This document shows positions 1 to 7,576 of a stretch of DNA of 21,679 bases, piece after piece. The notes below the pieces were generated by a model. The model saw only the letters and a list, made by a program, of their open reading frames with translations. It made no database searches and was not told where the DNA came from. The position numbers were made by a program, and so were the translations under genes. The stretch is taken from assembly GCA_910583795.1 (NCBI GenBank), contig CAJTZQ010000066.1:1-21679 (forward strand). The letters are read 5' to 3'. Position 1 is the first letter of the stretch. Every line of letters begins with the position of its first letter. Source of the stretch: an uncultured Muribaculaceae bacterium. GTDB lineage: Bacteria > Bacteroidota > Bacteroidia > Bacteroidales > Muribaculaceae.

Positions 1-52
1 TCCCCTCAAACTTGATTTTCCCTATCGAGGGAAAGTATTCTTTGTTTGCCAT
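1..52 (-). CDS. xylA: Xylose isomerase, N-terminal fragment (runs off the left edge)
   Basis: Read on the minus strand from the ATG at 52-50, the first 17 residues are MANKEYFPSIGKIKFEG. This matches my recollection of the start of Bacteroides-type xylose isomerases (MATKEYFPGIGKIKFEGKES...). The enzyme converts D-xylose to D-xylulose in the cytoplasm, the first step of xylose catabolism. Only the extreme N-terminus is inside the window, so no catalytic residue can be seen. Its position next to a xylan-degrading cluster supports the call. The 522 bp upstream carry a perfect 32-bp palindrome and a TAATTTTG box, which may control it. The identification rests on a short stretch but on a characteristic one. 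Confidence 0.8.
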   Translation of the reverse strand, partial: MANKEYFPSIGKIKFEG

Positions 53-94
53 TTTGATTGTATTTTGAGGTAAATAAAAATTTATACTAAAATT

Positions 95-126
95 CTATTC
101 AGGCAATATAAATATTGCCTGAATAG
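95..126. promoter_or_regulatory. 32-bp perfect palindrome upstream of xylA (operator or leader hairpin)
   Basis: The half-site ctattcaggcaatat (95-109) is followed by two A and then by its exact reverse complement (112-126). It lies 43 nt upstream of the xylA start codon. A perfect 15-bp dyad this close to a sugar-catabolic gene suggests the operator of a dimeric regulator, for example a xylose-responsive repressor, or a hairpin in the xylA leader. It could also be a terminator for the upstream minus-strand GH43 gene. However, no T-run directly follows it on the minus strand, and I see no TAnnTTTG box between it and xylA. Confidence 0.6.
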
Positions 127-574
127 GGCCTAAAACAACCTTGATACCTTATCAAATACATATCTCAAAAATAAGCAGTCTTATCAACAAAATGAATTGC
201 CGCAATATCTATTTTAATATGTATTCAAAGATTAACCTTAACAAAAAAGTACTCTTCTATATTTAACCTTACTAATTTTCCTGTTATATATCGGTTTTCA
301 ATTCAATTGCAAAATTACCCAAAACATCATTGTTACTGCCGCATATATGTCGCAGACACGTTTTAAATGGCTACATCCGGATTCAGATTTGTCTCCAAAC
401 CATTACTATTTGTAACTATAGACTGTACATTGTGTACATACGGAGCCGGATCATGCGTGAAAGATGTTTTTCCACCGGGTTGACGGCTCTCATACCGATA
501 ACCATAGGCAACACCTCCAAACATGAATAGCTTTCTCATAATTATATAGTCAATAGTTTTACTTGCCACTTCAT
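127..574. other. Gene-free AT-rich stretch between xylA and the GH43 gene
   Basis: No convincing gene is present. A minus-strand -7-like box, TAATTTTG, lies at 310-317 (seen as caaaatta on the plus strand). It could start a long-leader xylA transcript, but no clear -33 TTTG is present. Two copies of ttaacctta lie at 232-240 and 263-271. A minus-strand open frame at 363-602 shows a short GH43-like motif (429-464) but nothing else recognisable; it is treated as a possible remnant under findings. Confidence 0.4.
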
Positions 575-2209
575 TTAATCGATTACAGAAGTATGAAACC
601 AATCTATATCTACCATTCCGCCTGCTGTTTGTGTAGCATAATTGTAGATTGCAAATCGGGTGCCCATGAAGAATCTTGTGAAATCAAATCTCATCTTGAA
701 TCTTTCTCCGATATGGAGCCAGGTTTCACCATCAAGGCTATAGTAGAAATCTGCCATATCCTCTCCGGGATTGAAATCTGTAGCAACCTTGAAATGAACT
801 ATGTCCCCCTTCAATGGTATGCGTGCCATTTCCTGATCGGTAACTCCGACAATAGCTTGATTTTTATCACCGAAAGCGACTGAAGATGTGGACGCCACAA
901 TCCATTTACCATCTTTATCAGCCACAACCGACAGCAATCCGGAATCTCCATTAAATGCAGAAAGCCCCGCCACATCGCCACATTTCATTTTGCTAACATC
1001 CATTCTTATAGCAGCCTCACTCTTGGGTCCCACCATTCTTTGGGAAATGGTGTTGGGGGCATGGAAAATATCTCTCACAACTTTTGATGTGGTGAGTCGT
1101 AAAAAACCCGGACGGTCGGTAAGCGACCAGCAACTGTTGTCGGGATTATGATTCCACTGCCAAAGTATGGATTTCTTCCCGTCCGAAAATTCATCTGACG
1201 CCAATACGCCCGCATTTCCGTCGGGCACAATAGTCTTGTACACTTTCAAAGGCACTTTCCCATTGTTGTCGCCAAGCATCGGCCATCCGTCTTTCCATGT
1301 GCAGGGATTCAATGTGAGCACTCGCCCCACACCTCCCCGGTCCTGGAAGATCATTCCCCACCAGTTCCCTTCGGGATCGTCGACAAGGCAACCCTGCCCC
1401 ACGTATGGGAAGCCTCCGAATTCTGATTCGAGCACAACACACTTCTCATAAGGGCCCTCAATGTTGTCAGCCCTATAGCAAAGCTGACGGCGAGGCTTGC
1501 CTGCAGGCCATGAAATCACAAATGCGTAATATTTTCCATTATGTTTTATCACGCGGCTACCTTCATGAAGCCCTGTCTCAGTACTGTCCGGATGTATCAC
1601 CACCTTGTCTACACCTCCTTCAAGTATTCCCGTAAGATCCGGCTTGAGTTCCGTGAGATAAATATCGCCGCTTCCACTGAATACAAACACCCTGCCGTCA
1701 TCATCAAGAAGAAGGGAGGAATCATGGAAATGTTTTGTACGACATAGAAGAGTCCACTCCCCTGCCGGATTATCGGTAGTATATATATAAGCCTTATATG
1801 GCTCGTCGTTGGGAGAAAACAATACGTAGAAACGACCCTCGCGATAGCGGATAGATGTTGCCCACTGCCCTTTTCCATATACTGTGCCCCCTTCAAGATT
1901 GTATCGGGAAGTATCTTCAAGTTTATCGAAAACATAGCTTATGGTTTCCCAGTTTACGAGATCACGCGACCGCATCACCGGACATCCCGGCATGAGATGC
2001 ATGGTAGTGCTCACCATATAAAAATCATCACCGACACGGATCACATCCGGATCCGGGACATCAGCCCATATCACAGGATTGCAGAATCCAGATGTTTCAC
2101 ATTCCATTTGAGTGGCGGGAGACATTACATCTTCGGCTTCTACAAATCCCGGCATAAAACCGACAAAAGCCATGCAAACTATCCCTTTTATGAGTTTTTG
2201 TACAGACAT
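575..2209 (-). CDS. Exported GH43 (subfamily 12-like) beta-xylosidase / alpha-L-arabinofuranosidase with C-terminal beta-sandwich domain
   Basis: This 544-residue protein starts with a basic and hydrophobic signal peptide (about residues 1-25). The five-bladed GH43 propeller follows (about 42-335). Its inverting catalytic triad can be read: base Asp53 in ADVPDPDVIR, pKa-modulating Asp163 in FHDSSLLLDDDGR, and general acid Glu216 in LHEGSRVIK. Residues about 345-544 resemble the concanavalin-like GH43 C-terminal domain (beta-xylosidase C2 type) that closes the active site in such enzymes. The N-terminal motif NPVIWADVPDPDVI is typical of the xylan-associated GH43_12 group (family knowledge). 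The likely role is removal of xylose or arabinose from xylo-oligosaccharides in the periplasm or at the surface. The gene stands alone on the minus strand, divergent from the main operon. Whether it is a xylosidase or an arabinofuranosidase cannot be decided from sequence. Confidence 0.9.
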   Translation of the reverse strand: MSVQKLIKGIVCMAFVGFMPGFVEAEDVMSPATQMECETSGFCNPVIWADVPDPDVIRVGDDFYMVSTTMHLMPGCPVMRSRDLVNWETISYVFDKLEDTSRYNLEGGTVYGKGQWATSIRYREGRFYVLFSPNDEPYKAYIYTTDNPAGEWTLLCRTKHFHDSSLLLDDDGRVFVFSGSGDIYLTELKPDLTGILEGGVDKVVIHPDSTETGLHEGSRVIKHNGKYYAFVISWPAGKPRRQLCYRADNIEGPYEKCVVLESEFGGFPYVGQGCLVDDPEGNWWGMIFQDRGGVGRVLTLNPCTWKDGWPMLGDNNGKVPLKVYKTIVPDGNAGVLASDEFSDGKKSILWQWNHNPDNSCWSLTDRPGFLRLTTSKVVRDIFHAPNTISQRMVGPKSEAAIRMDVSKMKCGDVAGLSAFNGDSGLLSVVADKDGKWIVASTSSVAFGDKNQAIVGVTDQEMARIPLKGDIVHFKVATDFNPGEDMADFYYSLDGETWLHIGERFKMRFDFTRFFMGTRFAIYNYATQTAGGMVDIDWFHTSVID

Positions 2210-2242
2210 TGTTTAATGGAAGTTAGATTAGTTATTCGTTTA

Positions 2243-2250
2243 CAAAATTA
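2243..2250 (-). promoter_or_regulatory. -7 promoter box for the minus-strand GH43 gene
   Basis: On the minus strand this reads TAATTTTG, an exact fit to the Bacteroidota -7 consensus TAnnTTTG. It lies 33 nt upstream of the start codon. I found no good -33 TTTG at the usual 19-21 nt distance, as is common for activator-dependent promoters. Confidence 0.5.
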
Positions 2251-2696
2251 CTTAATATTTGACCCTTCCACCCTCATCAATGTAATACAGACGTATTTAA
2301 ACGGATACCTTTCATATTCCACCGTATCATATCAATTCAAATCGGTAGCATTGCAAAAAACAGATTTTATTAATCTGGAAAATAATATAGACCGATATAT
2401 TCATAATATAACGAAGGGTAACATTTATCCTCCACCTCTTCTCCCTCTCAAATTCGTTGTTTAAATCGATATCTTCAAATGGATCCAGAATTTCTCTTAC
2501 TACTTTCTATCACAAGCAAACCACATGAGTATTGACATCCACCTGGCTCCTTTAAAAAAGACAATTCAATACATTTTTACCTCTTAATAAAGCTATTCTT
2601 ACAAATGTATACGCAATTGTTACAATACTCTTACCAGAATAGACATTTAGGAAAACCGAAACAACTTATATTAATCATTTCATATAATTTTTTCTT
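2251..2696. other. Divergent intergenic region, left and middle part
   Basis: No gene was recognised here. The stretch is AT-rich and lies between the two divergent promoters (2243-2250 minus, 2697-2704 plus), so regulator sites are expected. Visible structure includes an interrupted dyad, ctattct (2593-2599) with agaatag (2636-2642), which encloses two ttacaa repeats and ends 55 nt upstream of the plus-strand -7 box. There is also a 6-bp hairpin, cagatt (2361-2366) with aatctg (2372-2377). Read on the minus strand, this hairpin is followed by six T, a weak terminator-like shape. Confidence 0.35.
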
Positions 2697-2704
2697 TAAT
2701 TTTG
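2697..2704 (+). promoter_or_regulatory. -7 promoter box of the six-gene xylan operon
   Basis: This is an exact TAATTTTG, the Bacteroidota TAnnTTTG box. It implies a transcript start near 2711 and a leader of about 200 nt before the first gene at 2914. The position of the -33 element holds no TTTG, consistent with a promoter that needs an activator such as the neighbouring hybrid regulator. The leader (2711-2913) contains small dyads: gacttc (2721-2726) with gaagtc (2748-2753), and tttagc (2824-2829) with gctaaa (2832-2837). Confidence 0.5.
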
Positions 2705-2913
2705 CAATACAAGTTGAAAAGACTTCGACACTCCTATATTGAATATTGAAGTCGTTGTTTAGACTTTTTCTTTTCCAAAATTTTGTCATATTTTCGAGGA
2801 GATTTTGAACATTGAATTGGGAGTTTAGCGGGCTAAATAACCCATGAAAGAATATCCCACATCAGAAAAGACAGTCAACACAACACTATCAGCAATGACT
2901 AACCTTTATATTT

Positions 2914-3603
2914 ATGAACAAAATCTTTTACCCCGTTTTCATGGCATTTATGGCATTTAACGCCACATCTTTCCTGAGTGAGGCGGAAACCCCTAAGGAA
3001 TTGACTCCTTATTTTTCTTCCCCCTCCTCGAACACCGCATCACCGGATACGGATGGATTCATTAGAAGATGGCTAATACTCGAACCTATCGAAAAACCTA
3101 ACCGCAGCAACACTGTATTTACCGACAGCTACCTGCGTGACGCTTTTTACACGGAATACTTCCCTGAGCAATTTTCTGTATTCCCCAAACATGGAGACAA
3201 TGTCAAAGTAGGGAAACAAAAACTCAAATGGCATGCCCTTGACAGCAATATGTTTAATGTTAAACTTTTCCGTTTCGCCACAAATATGGGGAAGCCATAC
3301 TATGGTGTTCTGTTTTGGGTGGTGACTGCAATTGATTGCGAAGAAGACATTCCTGACATACGATTGTCAGCCGGTTCAAATTCTGCTTCAATGTGGTGGG
3401 TCAACGGAAAAGAAGCTATACTTCTTTCAGGTGACCGTCGCATGGTGAAAGACGATTGTCTTTCAAAGAGGCTAACTCTTAAAAAGGGAAGAAATATAGT
3501 ACGAGGAGCTATAATCAACGGTCCCGGAATGAGTGATTTCTGCGTGCGGTTCTTAAAAGAAGGCGGCATACCTGTAGACAATATCAAAATAAGCATAAAA
3601 TAA
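2914..3603 (+). CDS. Small exported beta-sandwich-like protein of xylan loci, function unknown
   Basis: This 229-residue protein has a signal peptide (about 1-24, ending near SEAET) and a single compact domain (about 45-225). The segments IRLSAGSNSASMWWVNGKEA and LKKGRNIVRGAIINGPGMSD resemble the way jelly-roll domains of GH2-like enzymes and esterases are written: a sugar-facing Trp pair, then a WVNGKE turn, then a final strand from a GRN turn. From memory, a very similar module is the N-terminal part of Bacteroidales acetylxylan-esterase-type proteins. Here it stands alone, with no esterase domain and no Ser-His-Asp motif. As first gene of the operon, 3 bp before a GH43, it may bind xylan or oligosaccharides or assist another enzyme. 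That role is inference. Confidence 0.75.
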   Translation: MNKIFYPVFMAFMAFNATSFLSEAETPKELTPYFSSPSSNTASPDTDGFIRRWLILEPIEKPNRSNTVFTDSYLRDAFYTEYFPEQFSVFPKHGDNVKVGKQKLKWHALDSNMFNVKLFRFATNMGKPYYGVLFWVVTAIDCEEDIPDIRLSAGSNSASMWWVNGKEAILLSGDRRMVKDDCLSKRLTLKKGRNIVRGAIINGPGMSDFCVRFLKEGGIPVDNIKISIK

Positions 3604-3606
3604 ACC

Positions 3607-5055
3607 ATGAATAGAAAAACTGTATTTTATTGTGCCGCTCTCTTCGCTTTAGTCACCGGAGAAAACATCTATGCGCAGATAGGAGAACCCTACATCCATG
3701 ATCCTTCCACTATTATGGAATGTGAGGGTAAATATTACACATTCGGAACCGGAGGAGGGGGTCTGATCTCTGAAGATGGCTACACTTGGCATAGTGGTGG
3801 CGTAAGACCTGGCCGTGGTGCCGCCCCAGATGCAGTCAAGATAGGTGACCGATATCTTGTGGCATACAGCGCCACAGGAGGTGGACTGGGTGGTAGCCAC
3901 AAGGGAACTGTCCTGACAATGTGGAATAAAACTCTTGATCCAGCCTCTCCAGATTTCGCCTACACCGATCCAGTCGAGGTGGCACATTCGGAAGATAATG
4001 AGGATTGTGACGCTATTGATGCGGGCCTATTGCTTGATCCTACCGACGGACGTCTATGGCTGTCTTATGGCACATATTTCGGTTTTATTCGGCTTGTGGA
4101 GCTGGATCCGACAACCGGAGCCCGTATTCCCGGAAACGAACCTGTGGATATAGCCATTGACTGTGAAGCGACCGACCTAATTTACCGTAACGGATGGTAT
4201 TACCTTCTCGGAACCCATGGCACATGCTGCGACGGACCCAATTCCACCTATAATATTGTAGTCGGCAGATCACGAAAAGTGACAGGACCTTATCTCGACA
4301 ATATAGGTAGAGACATGCTGCAAGGCGGAGGGAAAATGGTGATTGCAGCCGGTCACCGCAAAACAGGACCAGGACATTTCGGTAGATTTATAGAGGAAGA
4401 GGGTGTAGAAAAAATGTCTTGTCATTTTGAAGCTGATTTCGACCAAGGAGGTAGAAGCGTACTCGCCATCCTTCCCTTACTTTGGAAAAACGATTGGCCA
4501 GTAGCCGGGGAACCATTTTGCGAAGGAACCTATGAAATTGAATCAGAAAGAAGAGGATATGCTCTCGAACTTGCAGTTGACTTTGTTCGTATGGAAGGGG
4601 GAATACACCGATTCTGGGAAAAATCAGACGAACCATTGGTGCCTTTAAAATCTCAAACTCTCGAAGATGTTGTGTCAACATGGCCGGATGGGAATATCAA
4701 CGTGCGAACAGGCGACTACATGTTCCGACCTCATCAGAAATGGAGTGTGATTGCGGTGCCTGAAAGTGGAGGATATTTGGGAGCGCCTTATTATAAAATA
4801 CTGATTGAGGGCACAGATCGGGCGCTCGCTGCCACTGCAGAAAAGGAACTGATCACTGTTCCACAATTCACCGGAACTGACGAACAATTATGGAGAATAG
4901 AACAACTCACAGACGGCACATATCGTATAATGCCTAAAAATGTGCCTGGATGTGACAGACAACTCGCACTTATATCAATAGGTGACAGCACTCCTTCTTT
5001 GGGAGAATTTGATATGGAAAGCGACAATTCCAAATGGAATTTCAGAATACGTTGA
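3607..5055 (+). CDS. Exported GH43, arabinanase-like, with C-terminal ricin-like domain
   Basis: This 482-residue protein has a signal peptide (about 1-23). The GH43 propeller (about 25-320) shows Asp32 in IHDPSTI as base, Asp138 in CDAIDAGLLLDP as pKa modulator and Glu187 in DCEATDLIYRNG as acid. The motifs NSTYNIVVGRSRKVTGPY and GPGHFG (His257, the position of the metal-coordinating His) are typical of endo-alpha-1,5-L-arabinanases of GH43. The C-terminal about 110 residues (HQKWSVIAV, then DEQLWRIEQL, then SDNSKWNFRIR) have the repeated Q/K-W pattern of a ricin-type beta-trefoil, probably a sugar-binding module. The family suggests arabinose-polymer or arabinosyl side-chain cleavage. In this operon the substrate may instead be an arabinoxylan decoration. 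Expected location is periplasm or surface. Confidence 0.85.
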   Translation: MNRKTVFYCAALFALVTGENIYAQIGEPYIHDPSTIMECEGKYYTFGTGGGGLISEDGYTWHSGGVRPGRGAAPDAVKIGDRYLVAYSATGGGLGGSHKGTVLTMWNKTLDPASPDFAYTDPVEVAHSEDNEDCDAIDAGLLLDPTDGRLWLSYGTYFGFIRLVELDPTTGARIPGNEPVDIAIDCEATDLIYRNGWYYLLGTHGTCCDGPNSTYNIVVGRSRKVTGPYLDNIGRDMLQGGGKMVIAAGHRKTGPGHFGRFIEEEGVEKMSCHFEADFDQGGRSVLAILPLLWKNDWPVAGEPFCEGTYEIESERRGYALELAVDFVRMEGGIHRFWEKSDEPLVPLKSQTLEDVVSTWPDGNINVRTGDYMFRPHQKWSVIAVPESGGYLGAPYYKILIEGTDRALAATAEKELITVPQFTGTDEQLWRIEQLTDGTYRIMPKNVPGCDRQLALISIGDSTPSLGEFDMESDNSKWNFRIR

Positions 5056-5059
5056 CATT

Positions 5060-7570
5060 ATGAAAAAAACTTTACTCTCAATATTCCTGGCAGTTTACGC
5101 GTCTGCCTTATCTGCACAGAATCCAATCATCTCTGATCAGTTTACAGCCGATCCTACAGCAAGAGTATTCAATGGGAAAGTATATCTCTATCCATCCCAT
5201 GATATCCCCAGTCCGGTAGAGAGGCTTAAAGAATGGTTCTGTATGGCTGATTACCACGTATTTTCATCCGACAATCTTATCGACTGGACCGACCATGGGG
5301 AAATCTTCACCCAAAACAAAGTGCCGTGGGTAGAACCGGATTCCTATTCAATGTGGGCACCGGACTGCGTCTGTAAAGACGGGAAATATTATTTTTATTT
5401 CCCGTCTACACCCCGAGGTTCTGAAAAAGGGTTTGCTATCGGAGTAGCCATAGCCGATTCTCCTGAAGGTCCTTTCATTCCAATGTTCCGGCCAATAGAA
5501 TGTGTCAGGGGAATAGATCCCTGCGTACTTGTAGACACCGACGGACAAAGCTACATCTATTGGAGCGGAATGGGAATGTCGGGAGCAAAATTAAAAGACA
5601 ATATGATAGAAATTGCTTCCAATCCCGTCCAGATAAAAGGATTGCCAGATGGCTTTAAAGAAGGCCCATTCGTTTTCAAACGTAATGAGAAATATTACTT
5701 CACCTTCCCATGGGTCAAAGACAAGACTGAAACGCTCGCGTATGCCATGAGCGACAGTCCTTTGGGTCCTTTTGATTTTAAAGGGATAATAATGGATGAG
5801 TCACCTTCCGGATGCTGGACAAACCATCATTCCATAGTGGAATACAATGGTCAATGGTATTTATTCTATCACCATAACGACTATTCTCCGGAAATGGATA
5901 AACGCCGTTCGGTGTGTATAGACTATCTTTCTTTCAATGACGACGGAACAATTCAAAAAGTGACTCCCACATTGCGTGGTGTCGGCATAAGCGATGCAAG
6001 AAGACGTATCCAGATTGACCGTTACAGCGCCAGGAGCAAAAAAAATGTCGACATATCTTTTCTTGAAGCTGAAAATAAGTTTAAAGGATGGAAAGTATCT
6101 TTTTTAAAGAAAGGGGGATGGATCCGTTATGACAACGTGGATTTCCGGGACAAAAAGGTCGAAGAAATTACCATAAAGACACGTGCGCCCAAAGGTGGAG
6201 ATATCAAAGTAGAAACCGGGAAAGACCTAACACATATTGCAACTATCAAAATTCCGGCATCCTCACAATGGCAAGAGGTGAAAATTCCTGTAAAGGAAGC
6301 ACCTCTCGGTATACAGAATCTTCTTTTGACGCTTGCGTCAGGAACCGATGTGGAAGTAGATTGGATCGGTTTTGATTCCCTTCCTTGGGAAAAGGGAGGC
6401 GTTGATACAGGCGTATATCGGAATATGTTTGCTGAAGCCGGGCATACACAATCGGAAATCTATTCCAAAATAAACGAAATATTCCATGGACTTTTCCATG
6501 GTCCCGATAAAATTTATTTCGAGGTAGAAGATTCGATGGCATACATAAGCGATATCAAGAATCACGATGTCAGGACAGAAGGAATGTCGTATGGCATGAT
6601 GGCAGCCGTACAACTCGACAAGAAAGATATTTTCGACAGACTGTGGAGATGGTGCAAAAAATACATGCAACATTCCTCAGGACAGCGCGAAGGGTATTTT
6701 GCATGGAGCTGCAAAATCGACGGAACTAAGAATGCCGAAGGATCTGCATCAGATGGCGAACTCTTTTTTATCACTTCCCTCATATTCGCCTCCAACAGGT
6801 GGGGAAACGATTCAGGGATAAATTATCTCGCAGACGCACAAAAGATTCTAAACAATTCCATGCAAAAATCAGGAATGAAACAAGTGGCTCCCCTTATCAA
6901 TCTTGAACATAAACTCATCACATTCACCCCGGATCCATGGGGAGGGAAATTTACAGATCCATCGTATCATGTTCCGGCGTTCTATGAAGTATGGGCAAAA
7001 TGGGCTGACGACGGAAGAAGTGACTTCTGGAAAGAATGTGCCACTAAAAGTAGAGAATATCTCCATAAAGCGGTGCATCCTGCCACCGGACTGACCTCCG
7101 ATTATTCCGGCTATGACGGCGCATCCATAGGGAAAGGGAATCTGATTGGAGAAGCTTTCCGTTTTGACTCTTGGCGAGTACCTATGAATATAGCTCTCGA
7201 TTATTCCTGGAGTGGGAAAGACGGTACATGGCAACGTGAATATGCCGACAAAATACAGAACTTCTTCTATTCGCAAGGGATTGACGAATACGTAGATCAA
7301 TACAATCCGGATGGCACACAGGTAGCAGAAATCCTTCAAGCCGGGGATTACAAGGCATTACACCATTCTTTAGGTCTCGTGTCAACGCTCGCGACCGCCT
7401 CTCTGGCAGCCACCCATTGCAAGAGCCGTGAGTTTATCGACAGATTATGGAATGCCCGTCACGAACCTTATCCAGACGGCTACTTCGATGCTTATTACGA
7501 CGGATTCCTACATCTGTTTGCATTCATGCATCTTAGCGGAAATTACAGAATTATCGAACCCCAAAAATAA
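5060..7570 (+). CDS. GH43 - CBM6-like - GH8 fusion, probable bifunctional xylo-oligosaccharide hydrolase
   Basis: I chose the ATG at 5060, not the in-frame ATG at 4982, because it opens a clean signal peptide (MKKTLLSIFL...ALSAQ) and lies 4 bp after the previous stop; this gives 836 residues. Residues about 21-320 are a GH43: Asp31 (TADPTARV), Asp153 (GIDPCVLVD) and Glu201 (KEGPFVFK). Residues about 333-440 are CBM6-like (EAENKFKGWKV at the start, VEVDWIGFDSL at the end). Residues about 450-836 are GH8, with acid Glu507 in RTEGMSYGMMAAVQ, Asp565 in SASDGELFF, and Asp703 in FDSWRVPMN in the place of the base of reducing-end xylose-releasing exo-oligoxylanase (Rex). A GH43 acting on side chains or the non-reducing end could work with a GH8 releasing xylose from the reducing end. 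Both active sites look intact. The exact specificities are inference. Confidence 0.9.
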   Translation: MKKTLLSIFLAVYASALSAQNPIISDQFTADPTARVFNGKVYLYPSHDIPSPVERLKEWFCMADYHVFSSDNLIDWTDHGEIFTQNKVPWVEPDSYSMWAPDCVCKDGKYYFYFPSTPRGSEKGFAIGVAIADSPEGPFIPMFRPIECVRGIDPCVLVDTDGQSYIYWSGMGMSGAKLKDNMIEIASNPVQIKGLPDGFKEGPFVFKRNEKYYFTFPWVKDKTETLAYAMSDSPLGPFDFKGIIMDESPSGCWTNHHSIVEYNGQWYLFYHHNDYSPEMDKRRSVCIDYLSFNDDGTIQKVTPTLRGVGISDARRRIQIDRYSARSKKNVDISFLEAENKFKGWKVSFLKKGGWIRYDNVDFRDKKVEEITIKTRAPKGGDIKVETGKDLTHIATIKIPASSQWQEVKIPVKEAPLGIQNLLLTLASGTDVEVDWIGFDSLPWEKGGVDTGVYRNMFAEAGHTQSEIYSKINEIFHGLFHGPDKIYFEVEDSMAYISDIKNHDVRTEGMSYGMMAAVQLDKKDIFDRLWRWCKKYMQHSSGQREGYFAWSCKIDGTKNAEGSASDGELFFITSLIFASNRWGNDSGINYLADAQKILNNSMQKSGMKQVAPLINLEHKLITFTPDPWGGKFTDPSYHVPAFYEVWAKWADDGRSDFWKECATKSREYLHKAVHPATGLTSDYSGYDGASIGKGNLIGEAFRFDSWRVPMNIALDYSWSGKDGTWQREYADKIQNFFYSQGIDEYVDQYNPDGTQVAEILQAGDYKALHHSLGLVSTLATASLAATHCKSREFIDRLWNARHEPYPDGYFDAYYDGFLHLFAFMHLSGNYRIIEPQK

Positions 7571-7576
7571 TATTTC

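Noticed and set aside
2355..2377. Minus-strand hairpin followed by six T as a terminator
   Set aside because: The stem is only six AT-rich pairs and there is no upstream minus-strand gene to terminate.
1997..2464. Plus-strand 155-codon frame over the start of the minus-strand GH43 gene
   Set aside because: It is antisense to a clear GH43 with intact motifs and then runs into the AT-rich intergenic region; no protein signature.
2844..2960. A 38-codon open frame (starting MKEYPTSEKT) overlapping the start of the first operon gene
   Set aside because: It overlaps the signal-peptide coding part of 2914-3603 in another frame and has no recognisable features; a leader peptide is conceivable but unsupported.
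4982..5059. Earlier in-frame ATG for the GH43-GH8 fusion
   Set aside because: It would overlap the previous gene by 74 bp and put 26 polar residues before a perfect signal peptide; the ATG at 5060 is better.
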